Assembly: GCA_017303895.1 (NCBI GenBank)
Contig: JAFLBF010000009.1
Span: forward strand, 1 to 64,000
Length of the DNA stretch: 64,000 nucleotides
Origin: Bacteroidota bacterium
GTDB lineage: Bacteria > Bacteroidota > Bacteroidia > 2-12-FULL-35-15
Direction: 5' to 3'
The notes below the pieces were generated by a model. It searched no databases. It saw only the letters and a program-made list of their open reading frames with translations, and was not told the DNA's origin. Within the stretch, counting starts at the first letter, position 1, and every line of letters starts with the position of its first letter. The position numbers and the translations under genes are program-made. This document shows positions 28,038 to 36,955 of this stretch, piece after piece.

Positions 28038-29123
28038 ATGTTAACTACAACAAAAAAAGTTCACAATTTCAGTGCAGGTCCTGGTATCTTACCCGCTGAA
28101 GTATTAAAACAAGCTGCTGAAGCCTGTATCAATTTTGATAATCTTAATCTTTCTCTTCTAGAGATCTCTCACCGTAGCAAAAACTATGAAAAAGTGATGG
28201 ATGAGTCACGTGCTTTAGTAAAGGAGTTATTAGGACTAAACGACAATTACAAAGTATTATTTTTAGGTGGAGGTGCCAGCTTGCAATTTGCAATGGTGCC
28301 ATACAACCTTTTAAGAACAGAAGGCACTGCCGGATATATCAACACGGGTGTTTGGGCTAGCAAAGCGATCAAAGAAGCAAAAATGATCGGCAATACACAA
28401 GTGATCGCTTCGAGTGAAGACAAAAAATTCAACTACATTCCTAAAGGATACGATATCCCAAGTAATCTCGACTATTTGCACATCACTTCTAACAATACGA
28501 TCTATGGTACACAAATGAAGTCGTTTCCGAAAACATCAGTACCATTGGTTTGTGATATGAGTAGCGATATCTTTAGCCGTCAGGTAAATGGAAATGATTT
28601 TGCCTTGATCTATGCAGGAGCTCAAAAAAACATGGGGCCAGCTGGTGCTACAATGATTGCTGTTGATGAAAGAGCATTAGGAAAAACCGGACGAAAAATG
28701 TTGTCGATGTTGGATTATCAAGTACACATCAAAGGTGACAGTATGTACAATACTCCTCCGGTGTTCCCTATTTATGTGAGCATGCTGACCATGAAGTGGT
28801 TAAAAGATAATGGAGGTGTAAGTTGGATTGAAAAGATCAATCAGGAGAAGGCTGATACCCTTTACAAAGAGATCGACAGAAACAGTATGTTTGTTGGTAC
28901 AACAGCTGTTGAAGATCGTTCGAATATGAATGTAACTTTTATCATGCATAAACCTGAACTTGAGCCGGAATTTGACAAAATGTGGAAAGAGGCTGATCTT
29001 AGCGGATTACGTGGACATAGAGATGTAGGTGGATACCGTGCTTCATTATACAATGCATTACCACTGGAAAGTGTAAAAGCATTGGTTGAAGTAATGCAAG
29101 CATTCGAAAAGAAGTTTGCCTAA
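28038..29123 (+). CDS. serC: Phosphoserine aminotransferase
   Basis: 361 residues, normal length. A cytosolic PLP enzyme converting 3-phosphohydroxypyruvate and glutamate to O-phosphoserine in serine synthesis (and a similar step in pyridoxal phosphate synthesis). Family motifs are HNFSAGPGILPAEVL at the start, FLGGGASLQFAMVPYNLL, the PLP lysine in IYAGAQKNMGPAG (Lys197), and the substrate arginine region GLRGHRDVGGYRASLYNALP near the end. serA is not in view. It ends at a strong terminator shared with the convergent gene. Confidence 0.98.
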   Translation: MLTTTKKVHNFSAGPGILPAEVLKQAAEACINFDNLNLSLLEISHRSKNYEKVMDESRALVKELLGLNDNYKVLFLGGGASLQFAMVPYNLLRTEGTAGYINTGVWASKAIKEAKMIGNTQVIASSEDKKFNYIPKGYDIPSNLDYLHITSNNTIYGTQMKSFPKTSVPLVCDMSSDIFSRQVNGNDFALIYAGAQKNMGPAGATMIAVDERALGKTGRKMLSMLDYQVHIKGDSMYNTPPVFPIYVSMLTMKWLKDNGGVSWIEKINQEKADTLYKEIDRNSMFVGTTAVEDRSNMNVTFIMHKPELEPEFDKMWKEADLSGLRGHRDVGGYRASLYNALPLESVKALVEVMQAFEKKFA

Positions 29124-29135
29124 TTTTAATTAAAC

Positions 29136-29171
29136 AAAAAAAACACCTCAATAATTTGAGGTGTTTTTTTT
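29136..29171. terminator. Bidirectional terminator between serC and the convergent gene
   Basis: A 16-bp perfect stem (AAAAAAAACACCTCAA / TTGAGGTGTTTTTTTT) with a 4-base loop. It has an A-run on one side and a T-run on the other, so it can stop transcription from both sides. Its last two bases are within the stop region of the 29170-29622 gene. Confidence 0.85.
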
Positions 29172-29622
29172 ATGGATATGCAATTGGATATAGTACTTCA
29201 AACTTTTTTATCTCTTCAGTGCACCTCACTCCTCCAACATGATAAACAATACAAGCTTTCCCATTATATACAAGGACCTTTTCCGGTTTATCAGGTGGCA
29301 TATCAAGATCAAAAACATCTCTTCTATTCCACTTACAGTTTGATTCTAGAGTAAAATAGCGCTTCCCGTTTTTTATTGTTTCATTAATTGTCAAAGTTCT
29401 AGCTGTTCCGTTTACATATGACTGCTTGTCAATCCAAACCGTATCAAATCGAAATAAACTTGTAGTCTCTGTTGATTCAAGAACAATGTTGTAGTTAATT
29501 CCATAACTACAACATTGGCCGCCTGCCCAGGTTTGACTCGTTGATGAAATAACTTTAATTTTTTGGGCGAATGATATACTAATAAATAGATGACATAAGC
29601 TAAGTAACAATATTTTCTTCAT
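29170..29622 (-). CDS. Small secreted cysteine-containing protein of unknown function
   Basis: 150 residues with a signal peptide (MKKILLLSLCHLFISISFAQ). The mature part has AGGQCCSYGINYNIVLES, LESNCKWNRRD, YNGKACIVYHVGG and VRCTEEIKKFEV, with alternating hydrophobic strands. It looks like a small periplasmic or surface beta-domain, perhaps with disulfides. It is monocistronic and convergent with serC. The GG.C motif weakly recalls the lipoproteins at 47394 and 54060, but similarity is too slight to call homology. Confidence 0.65.
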   Translation of the reverse strand: MKKILLLSLCHLFISISFAQKIKVISSTSQTWAGGQCCSYGINYNIVLESTETTSLFRFDTVWIDKQSYVNGTARTLTINETIKNGKRYFTLESNCKWNRRDVFDLDMPPDKPEKVLVYNGKACIVYHVGGVRCTEEIKKFEVLYPIAYP

Positions 29623-29680
29623 AGAATAGAATCATTGGTTTCTATTCAGATGCCAACAAAACTTTAATTCCATAAAAAAA

Positions 29681-30724
29681 TTATAACATATTCTTCCGCT
29701 TAAATAGAGCGCCTTTCAGAATGTGATATTTCAAAGAGATCTCAGCTCCCCCATTCAATTTACTTGCCTTCCGATAGCTGGAAATATTAATATCATAAGA
29801 TACACCGATTGAAAAATCTTTCACCTGATAATATACTTGAGGAATAATAGCATCCATCAAGCGATAATGAAGTCCGATGGCAATACCCGACTCTGAATAA
29901 AAACCGGTGATCTTGGTTCCGTTTTTTAAACGGTAGCGAACAGCACATCCTGCTGTTACTTCCATATTGGGTCCCTGCATAAAATAAATGGCCGATGGTT
30001 GAAACGACAACTTCGTTCCTGCTTTATCGAAATGTCCATTCACATTCACAACCAATTTCCCATACAATTTTTCAGACACACTGATGTATTTCTGTGTTGG
30101 CTGATTAAGATGGAAATACGCAACACCTATGGCAAAACGTTTTTCATCATCACGTGAAAAATTGATCTTTGTATTGCTATATTCATAATATAAACCAGCA
30201 CCAAGGTCAAAATAGAAAAAAGCAGTATTCCCTTGGCTCTCCCCGGAATTGATGGTTGGATCAAAGCCTTGCCCGTTATATTGGGAACCCCATACAACTG
30301 AATTTAAATTAGCAGTCTGCTGAGCTCCGCCTAAAGAAACTCCTAATGAAAGTTTACTGGCTTCTGCAACGGGAATAATACCTGCGATGCACAGATTGGT
30401 TTGTGTTAATCCCATTTTACTGTCACCGGCTTTATCGTTAAAGAAATTCAAACCTAAACCTAAATGAGCTTTCCGCTCGTTATAATCAAACAAAGGAATA
30501 TCAAAAGAAGCAGCAATGGTATTAAATGCATTTCCCATAGCAGCCCATTGATTCTTATAATTAACGATACCACGCATATAACCGTTATACACCCCGGTAG
30601 CACCAGGATTTAACAGCTGAGGTGTTTCTCTGAATTGAGAAAAATGAACATCTTGTGCAAACACTTGTCCCGATATGATCAGCACAAAAAATGAACAAAC
30701 AATTTGATAGACAATTTTTTTCAT
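29681..30724 (-). CDS. PorP/SprF-family type IX secretion membrane protein
   Basis: 347 residues with a signal peptide ending VFA before QDVHFSQFRETPQLLNPGAT, the hallmark start of PorP/SprF proteins. The remainder is a beta-barrel-like series: GIVNYKNQWAAM, FDIPLF, KAHLGLGLNFFND, TNLCIAGII and a basic end (KYHILKGALFKRK). It follows the type B protein gene by only nine bases, so it is most likely the outer-membrane partner of that protein, as SprF is for SprB. Unlike the PorP-like protein at 7262 it has no SPOR-like tail. Confidence 0.93.
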   Translation of the reverse strand: MKKIVYQIVCSFFVLIISGQVFAQDVHFSQFRETPQLLNPGATGVYNGYMRGIVNYKNQWAAMGNAFNTIAASFDIPLFDYNERKAHLGLGLNFFNDKAGDSKMGLTQTNLCIAGIIPVAEASKLSLGVSLGGAQQTANLNSVVWGSQYNGQGFDPTINSGESQGNTAFFYFDLGAGLYYEYSNTKINFSRDDEKRFAIGVAYFHLNQPTQKYISVSEKLYGKLVVNVNGHFDKAGTKLSFQPSAIYFMQGPNMEVTAGCAVRYRLKNGTKITGFYSESGIAIGLHYRLMDAIIPQVYYQVKDFSIGVSYDINISSYRKASKLNGGAEISLKYHILKGALFKRKNML

Positions 30725-30733
30725 ACACCAATT

Positions 30734-33232
30734 TTATCTTACCAATGTTACATTCCCTTTTCTTTCTATAAAATCACCATTCGGTAATACACCCGAAACA
30801 CGATAAGCAAACACTCCCGGATTAACTTTTTGTCCGTTGAATGTTCCATCCCATCCTTTTGAACGATCAGTGGTTCTAAATACAATTTGCCCCCAACGAT
30901 TATAAATCGTAAAATCGATCTGATCAATACTTCCCAATACATAAAGAATATCGTTCACCCCATCGTCATTTGGTGAAAATGCTGTTGGAATACCTACTTC
31001 TTCTCCACCCGGTGGATCCTCCGGTTTTCTGAAGACAGCAATAATATTATCTGTTTGATTGAGATCTACTGCAACTGAATCATTAATTGTAGATGGTGTT
31101 GGTGTATGATTTTGAAATTCCCAATGATCAAATGTCCATCCTGGATTAGCACTTGCTCTAAAAATAGTATTCATCCCTCCAAAATAGCTTGCATTAAAAA
31201 TGTAAGAACTCGGAGTAATACTATTCACTTTCGCAATTCCGGAACCTGCAGGTTGAACATCTAAAGTTATTGCAAAAGGACCAGTTAAGGTATAACAATC
31301 GATCATACCCTGTGTCATCGAATTACAACGGTCTTGTATATCCTGTCTGAATGCAGCTGCATTAGCTTGCCAAGTAGAAAAACTTCCGCCCCATTTTGCA
31401 CAATGTGCGGTCATCTCAGGCTGTATAACTGCGATCATACTATCTAACAATGGCAATGCGAAGTTGCAATTCAAAGAGGTGTTCATTAGATCGACATACC
31501 TTGCCTGATAGTATTGTTTGAATCCCGGATTTGCCATTAAAGCATTTAATATTTGTGTATGCCCTTGTCCACCCGGATCAGGCAATCCTTCCACATTACA
31601 TGGATCGGCATTCGGTGATGGATCGGGAACTCCTGTGTAATTTATATAATGTCCAAGAATGGCATCCATATCCCACAGTGTATATCGCCACTTCTTTTTA
31701 TCTCCATTTGGATCTAAACCTCTCCACCAGGCAGTGTTCCAGTCGAGCCAATCAGATGTTGCCAACCAGGAATTGAACACAAAATAATCCACAAAACTTT
31801 TTACATTGAACAAACTATCAACATAATCATAGTTAGATTGAGTGGCCATGCTATTACCGGTAATAAAAGCACGCAAGGTGTTCCAATCGGTTTGAGCTTG
31901 CGTTCCACCATATTCACTCCAGGTTGCACCCCATGTTTTCAGGAACTGTATGTTCGGTTCATCTTGATCATAATAATAACTTATAAAATCGGAATCATCT
32001 ACTTTCTCTCTTACATCATAAACACCCCAATACTGACCATTCACATATAGAATTGCCGGTGCCCATGTACGCTCATCCATATTTAGTTTTGCCCGTTGCG
32101 ATAATGTATGCGCATAGGAATCGCGAATATGTGCAGGCAAGCCGGGAGTTCCTTCCGGAAAATTATCATTCGCTGCTCCTTTAAATATCAATCGTTCGAA
32201 CGAATCTCTCGTTTTATTAATAAAAACCTGATGGTTAACAGCATGATTATAGCCCATTTCATCTTTAGACACATAGTCAAAGCCTCTTTGATTATAAGCC
32301 CAAGAATCATTACCATGTTCATTCGCCTCACCTTCTGTTTCTGCTTTTAAAACTTGTGAGGCATCAAAATATTCTAATCCTGTTTGAGGAAAAATTTGAG
32401 ATCCATTTAATAAAGTTTCTATTTGATCACCAAATACAGATACAACATTGGTTGTGTGTGTTGCATTAATAAAATAGGTATTACTATTCACAAAGCTGGG
32501 CGGAATATTGGTGTTTGAACTAAAAGCCCTTGCTCTTAAAACCTTTGTAGATGAAATAGAAACCGGACCGGAATATAAAGTTGAAGAAGCGGTTGGAGTG
32601 GAGCCATCCAAAGTATAGTAAATTGAAACCCCTGCATCCGGAGAAGAAATTGTCACCGTTTGAGTACCCGAATAAAAACCGGCATTAATACTCATTGACG
32701 GCTTTGTGGCATAGTTCTGTTTGGCATTAGTATTAGAGGCATTGGGAGTTGGTGTGGTAAAAACACCCCATATTGCCGCACCATCTGTTATTCTTCCTCT
32801 CGAATGATTACTTTGTGTTGGAATCAATGTCATTGAATCAATAATTGCTCCCGATGCATCAGCAAAGACGATCGCTTCCGGTTGAGTTTGAGTTAACTTA
32901 AAACTAGTATGTATATTCCCACCATTCACAACATCTCTGCCCGATGCCCATATACGGACAAAACCATTTGGTGCAATAGAAACACCCGCAGGAATAGCCC
33001 ACTTGGTAGGATTTGTTTTTTTATCACTCAAATACAAACCGGTCAATGTAACTGATGAAGCAGAAGAATTATATAATTCTATCCAATCAGGAGTATCCCC
33101 AAAATCATCTGTTGTTGTTGAGACATTTGAGCAGGAATATTCATTAATAACAACCTGTGCATTGGCTACAAATAATTGATAAAAAAAGAAAAATGATAGC
33201 GAAAAAAATATTTTTGTAAAAAATGATCTCAT
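30734..33232 (-). CDS. T9SS type B protein with lamin-tail, chitobiase-like and CotH-kinase-like domains
   Basis: 832 residues with a signal peptide (to about 25). Domains in order: a lamin-tail domain at about 27-150 (VVINEYSCSN; DFGDTPDWIELYNSS; GLYLSDKKTNPTKW); a chitobiase-type beta sandwich at about 175-250 (SPDAGVSIYYTLDGSTPT); a CotH-like kinase region at about 262-590 (YVNGQYWGVYDVREKVDDS; YTLWDMDAILGH); a beta domain (about 655-740); and a CHU_C sorting domain (IPTAFSPNDDGVNDILYVLG; YNRWGQIVFRTTDRSKGWDG). CotH kinases phosphorylate spore-coat proteins in Bacillus; whether this surface-exported version is active is unknown. It is cotranscribed with the PorP-type gene behind it. Confidence 0.88.
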   Translation of the reverse strand: MRSFFTKIFFSLSFFFFYQLFVANAQVVINEYSCSNVSTTTDDFGDTPDWIELYNSSASSVTLTGLYLSDKKTNPTKWAIPAGVSIAPNGFVRIWASGRDVVNGGNIHTSFKLTQTQPEAIVFADASGAIIDSMTLIPTQSNHSRGRITDGAAIWGVFTTPTPNASNTNAKQNYATKPSMSINAGFYSGTQTVTISSPDAGVSIYYTLDGSTPTASSTLYSGPVSISSTKVLRARAFSSNTNIPPSFVNSNTYFINATHTTNVVSVFGDQIETLLNGSQIFPQTGLEYFDASQVLKAETEGEANEHGNDSWAYNQRGFDYVSKDEMGYNHAVNHQVFINKTRDSFERLIFKGAANDNFPEGTPGLPAHIRDSYAHTLSQRAKLNMDERTWAPAILYVNGQYWGVYDVREKVDDSDFISYYYDQDEPNIQFLKTWGATWSEYGGTQAQTDWNTLRAFITGNSMATQSNYDYVDSLFNVKSFVDYFVFNSWLATSDWLDWNTAWWRGLDPNGDKKKWRYTLWDMDAILGHYINYTGVPDPSPNADPCNVEGLPDPGGQGHTQILNALMANPGFKQYYQARYVDLMNTSLNCNFALPLLDSMIAVIQPEMTAHCAKWGGSFSTWQANAAAFRQDIQDRCNSMTQGMIDCYTLTGPFAITLDVQPAGSGIAKVNSITPSSYIFNASYFGGMNTIFRASANPGWTFDHWEFQNHTPTPSTINDSVAVDLNQTDNIIAVFRKPEDPPGGEEVGIPTAFSPNDDGVNDILYVLGSIDQIDFTIYNRWGQIVFRTTDRSKGWDGTFNGQKVNPGVFAYRVSGVLPNGDFIERKGNVTLVR

Positions 33233-33326
33233 GGATGTAGGTTAATTGCATAGCTAATTTAAACTATTAAATGCTAGTTAACAATGATTTAACAACCTTT
33301 TTATGAAATAATTAGCTTTCGAAAGA

Positions 33327-34349
33327 TTAAAACCCCAAAAGATGACCACTTACGCCCCTCTGATTGAATTCGAGTGAAGGAGCAGGAATTTTAATAAATC
33401 CAATCGTATTGAAGATTGTTTTCAATAATTTCGACTTGGTTTTTATACGCGTTAGGTCTGCATCTAAGGATAAATAAAACTGCCGGTATCTATCAAAAAC
33501 GACCTGATCACCATTTTGATCAATGTAAGGAGGATTAAAATTCCCACCGGTCATACCGTTAGCACCATACCCAACGGCTATATTAAGCCAGGAAGGGAAT
33601 CGCGTTTCCTTACTCATAAATGAAGCCAGATTAAAAGAAAGCCAATAAGTTTGTCCATTATAATCTTTCAGGATATTTTCAACAGTCGTTTTGCCAAGCA
33701 AATTAGGGCGATAGACAGCATATTCGCTTTTCTGAAAAGAAAATTTAAGAGTGATCCGTTGTTCATCCCAAGCTAATTCTTGCCCAACAACTAAAAGTGA
33801 GCCCGCTGTATTGGCCGCAAAATCGCCAATTGAAAATCCCCATTCCGCAGAATATCCATCTAATATTTCGATCGTACTTTGATACAAAGAACCTAACATT
33901 CCACCATACCAAATTGCTTTTTTCCGATTAACACCACACCATTTTAACATGCCTATCCCTACCTTACCAATGTAATAAGAAGTGGTTGCATGTCCCACTT
34001 TATCCATCTGTAGCCATTCTCTGTTATCATCAAAAAAATGAAAAGAAGAACGTGGATAATTTTTATACCACAATTCATTTAATCCAACAAGTGAGCCTGC
34101 ATACAGAACAGCTTCTGTTGATCCAACAATAGCCATGCGTTTTGGACTATAAAGGCTGGAGGGACATTGTAATTTAATAATTTTTAAAGTGTCTGAAGAA
34201 GCCTGAATTGAATGCTGCTGGCGATATACTTCAGTAGAATCTTTAATCACATTATAAAGACTCAAACTATCCAATTGCGAATATATTTTGCAATTGAAAA
34301 GCAAAGTAAAAAAAAGTGAAAGAGAAATATATCTGCTTGCCGAAAACAC
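33327..34349 (-). CDS. DUF2279-like envelope protein
   Basis: 340 residues from a GTG start, with an N-terminal hydrophobic segment (ISLSLFFTLLFNCKIYSQ) that could be a signal peptide. The core matches the DUF2279/YfiM-like pattern: WYKNYPRSSFHFFDDNREWL, MDKVGHATTSYYIGK, IWYGGMLGSLYQSTIEI, GYSAEWGFSIGDFAANTAGS. The conserved Asp/Lys/His (MDKVGHA) and EWGFS..D are family hallmarks; biochemical function is unknown. It is the last gene of the surE-lpxB operon, 26 bases after the SpoIID-like gene. Bacteroidota often keep these genes together. Confidence 0.8.
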   Translation of the reverse strand: MFSASRYISLSLFFTLLFNCKIYSQLDSLSLYNVIKDSTEVYRQQHSIQASSDTLKIIKLQCPSSLYSPKRMAIVGSTEAVLYAGSLVGLNELWYKNYPRSSFHFFDDNREWLQMDKVGHATTSYYIGKVGIGMLKWCGVNRKKAIWYGGMLGSLYQSTIEILDGYSAEWGFSIGDFAANTAGSLLVVGQELAWDEQRITLKFSFQKSEYAVYRPNLLGKTTVENILKDYNGQTYWLSFNLASFMSKETRFPSWLNIAVGYGANGMTGGNFNPPYIDQNGDQVVFDRYRQFYLSLDADLTRIKTKSKLLKTIFNTIGFIKIPAPSLEFNQRGVSGHLLGF

Positions 34350-34375
34350 AGCTAAAGATAATAAGTATTGATCGA

Positions 34376-35545
34376 TTATTCCAATCTAAAATAATTTAAA
34401 GCTGTTTGATCAACCAAATGAACATCTTTATAGTAGAACTTCAAAATATCTTTATAACTATAATTCAATTTAGCCATTTTCATCGCACCTTCCTGACACA
34501 ATCCTACTCCGTGACCATAACCTTTGCCATTAAATACGATCATATCCCCTTTTTGCTCCACAGAAAAATAAGTAGATTTTAATTGGAAATCTGCACGAAT
34601 TGTTTTCAATGGAATTCGAAGTTCCTTATCGATGAAATAAACTTGCCGGCCATTCGGCTGTGCAAATGTTGTCGCATTACTCATTAACAAACTATCATCC
34701 ACAGGGTATTTGTGCTTTAATTGGAGATAAGATCTCCAATCTTCTAAAGGAATAGTTCTTTGCCATTTGGCATGTGACTGACTTACACAAAAAGTGTCTT
34801 TTACCGATTTTAAATAAGAAGTAGAAACAGCCCACACATCTTGAGAATTTACAGTTTGTCCCCCACAGTTAGAATGAAAGGCTGCCGTGATCAAATTAAG
34901 GTCACTATCCACCACCACCATGCCACGTGTTTCAATGACACCTTTCCAAACATCCTCTTCTTTGTGTTTATTTAAATAAGCTTGACAATGAACATCATCA
35001 CAAACCTGAAAACCTTCCAGCACGTGACGATTGATATGCGCTAGAAGATAGGTTCTGCAAAGGATCGCTTGCAGTTTATAATATTCTAAACTGGTGCGGG
35101 TACCCGATTCCGACTCCACAACCCCTGCAATATATTTTTCCTGATCAACTCTATTCACGATCAAGAATTGCTTTTTATTCGGGCTTAATTCAACCGTTAA
35201 ATGATTATCATAGCTTCTTACTTTACTCTCCGGGATCACAGACTTGATCTTAAAACTAGCATCGTTCTCCTTTGCTTGCATCTTAATGGATGAGTATTTT
35301 CCAATTGTTTTTTCAAATGTTTTTAGAAGAATAGAATCACCCTCAATAGTCATTTGAAATATGCCTGATGCATCCGACTCCGTTAATACATTTCCATCGC
35401 CATAAATGATATATGTTCCATTCAATGGAGAAAAGATAAACGAACTGATCACTTTCGTGGTTAAGATCCGGACATTCACTGTTGCTGCATTGCCTATATT
35501 CAATAGGAAAAGCAAAAAAACAAATAGTATAGTTTTTTTATTCAC
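34376..35545 (-). CDS. SpoIID/LytB-domain protein
   Basis: 389 residues with a signal peptide (MNKKTILFVFLLFLLNIGNA). The SpoIID domain lies at about 140-360: VVESESGTRTSLEYYKLQAI, CRTYLLAHI, CDDVHCQAYL, ETRGMVVV, AAFHSNCGGQTVNSQDVW and GKGYGHGVGLCQEGAMKMA. SpoIID in sporulating bacteria is a peptidoglycan lytic transglycosylase; homologues in non-spore-formers are thought to act on cell-wall glycan. It starts three bases after lpxB, inside the operon. Activity here is inferred from the family. Confidence 0.9.
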   Translation of the reverse strand: MNKKTILFVFLLFLLNIGNAATVNVRILTTKVISSFIFSPLNGTYIIYGDGNVLTESDASGIFQMTIEGDSILLKTFEKTIGKYSSIKMQAKENDASFKIKSVIPESKVRSYDNHLTVELSPNKKQFLIVNRVDQEKYIAGVVESESGTRTSLEYYKLQAILCRTYLLAHINRHVLEGFQVCDDVHCQAYLNKHKEEDVWKGVIETRGMVVVDSDLNLITAAFHSNCGGQTVNSQDVWAVSTSYLKSVKDTFCVSQSHAKWQRTIPLEDWRSYLQLKHKYPVDDSLLMSNATTFAQPNGRQVYFIDKELRIPLKTIRADFQLKSTYFSVEQKGDMIVFNGKGYGHGVGLCQEGAMKMAKLNYSYKDILKFYYKDVHLVDQTALNYFRLE

Positions 35546-35548
35546 TGC

Positions 35549-36646
35549 TTATACTTTTAAATAACTTAACATTAATTCTGCTGTTTTTCTTGATGCACCT
35601 GCTCCGCCTAGTTTCATTTTCAATTCCACATACGATCGGATCATCTCTTCTCTGGAGTTGCCTTCCAACAACTTATCCAACTCTAACTTCAAATTTTTCT
35701 CATTCAATTCATCTTGTATCAATTCTTTTACGATCTCTTTATCCATGATCAAATTCACCAATGAGATAAATTTCACCTTTATCAACTGTCGTGCGATCAA
35801 ATATGAAACTTTTCCTCCTTTATAACACACCACCTCAGGCACTCCAAACAAAGCTGTTTCTAAGGTTGCGGTTCCAGAAGTAACCAATGCTGCTTTCGAT
35901 TGTTTGAGCAACTGATACGTTTGTCCAAAGACCATTGGAATGTCAGAACCGGCAAGGAATGGCGCATAAAATTCCTTCGATAATGATGGTGCACCTGCAA
36001 TTACAAATTGATAGTTTGAATAGTGCTTTCTCATGGAGAGCATTAAAGGAAGCATAACTGACACTTCTTGCTTTCTGCTTCCTGGCAAAATTGCAATGAT
36101 CGGCTTTTCAACCGGCAATTCCAGTGGCATGGACGATGAGTAATTTTCTACTGCGTCCAACAGAGGATGTCCAACAAAATCCACTTGATAATCAAAGCGT
36201 TTATAGAAATCTTTTTCGAAAGGAAGAATGACGAACATTCTATCTACGATCTTTTTTATTTTATGAACGCGTGATTGTTTCCATGCCCATATCTGTGGAG
36301 AGATGTAATAAAACACTTTTATTCCATTTTCCTTAGCAAACTCAGCTATCCGCAGATTAAAACCGGGATAATCGATCAGGATCAACACATCAGGTCTATT
36401 CTGAAGAATATCTTTTTTGCAAAAATCAATATTTCGTAAGATCGTTCTGATATTCATCAACACCTCCGTGAATCCCATAAAAGCAAGATCACGGTAATGT
36501 TTTACCAAATGGGCTCCTTGCGCCTCCATCAGATCTCCTCCCCAAGCTCTGAAATGAGCATCCTTATCCAATGCTTTTAATTCCCGCATCAGATTGGAAG
36601 CATGAAGATCCCCTGAAGCTTCTCCAGATATTATATAGTATTTCAT
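35549..36646 (-). CDS. lpxB: Lipid-A-disaccharide synthase
   Basis: 365 residues, slightly short of the E. coli 382. It joins UDP-2,3-diacylglucosamine to lipid X, giving the lipid A disaccharide, at the cytoplasmic face of the inner membrane. GT19 motifs: ISGEASGDLHASNLMRELK at the start, FRAWGGDLMEAQG, DYPGFNLRIAEFAK, YYISPQIWAWKQSR, FVGHPL, ILPGSRKQEV, TSGTATLETALFGVPEVVCYK. Start and stop abut the neighbours (zero and three bases), so it is part of the surE operon. Confidence 0.97.
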   Translation of the reverse strand: MKYYIISGEASGDLHASNLMRELKALDKDAHFRAWGGDLMEAQGAHLVKHYRDLAFMGFTEVLMNIRTILRNIDFCKKDILQNRPDVLILIDYPGFNLRIAEFAKENGIKVFYYISPQIWAWKQSRVHKIKKIVDRMFVILPFEKDFYKRFDYQVDFVGHPLLDAVENYSSSMPLELPVEKPIIAILPGSRKQEVSVMLPLMLSMRKHYSNYQFVIAGAPSLSKEFYAPFLAGSDIPMVFGQTYQLLKQSKAALVTSGTATLETALFGVPEVVCYKGGKVSYLIARQLIKVKFISLVNLIMDKEIVKELIQDELNEKNLKLELDKLLEGNSREEMIRSYVELKMKLGGAGASRKTAELMLSYLKV

Positions 36647-36949
36647 TTATTGCTCCGTAAAAAATTTAAGAAAAACAACCAATGCTGCCCATACAAATGT
36701 TGCTGCTATCACACCTTTTGTTGCATTGTATTTTTCTTTATTAATAAACAAATAAAACGGCACCAAATTGGTTAACACACAAAGTGTGATCAATTGAGTA
36801 TAGGTCTGGCCCATTTGAAGATATCTGATAAACTCACCCTTGGTCATGTAGGAATAATTGATCAGATAATAACCAAGTAAGGCAATAATAGGAGGAAGTA
36901 AACCCGCTATGAGCCCTACATAAAACTTATCCCAAATAAAATTTTTCAT
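36647..36949 (-). CDS. Small inner-membrane protein, three predicted helices
   Basis: 100 residues, with hydrophobic helices at about 10-30 (VGLIAGLLPPIIALLGYYLI), 50-70 (TQLITLCVLTNLVPFYLFI) and 78-97 (GVIAATFVWAALVVFLKFF). It begins six bases after surE and ends directly at the lpxB start, so all three are surely translated from one message. I recall the same arrangement in other Bacteroidota, which suggests a conserved but unnamed role, possibly in the envelope lipid pathway; that is inference from position only. Confidence 0.8.
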   Translation of the reverse strand: MKNFIWDKFYVGLIAGLLPPIIALLGYYLINYSYMTKGEFIRYLQMGQTYTQLITLCVLTNLVPFYLFINKEKYNATKGVIAATFVWAALVVFLKFFTEQ

Positions 36950-36955
36950 CGCTTT

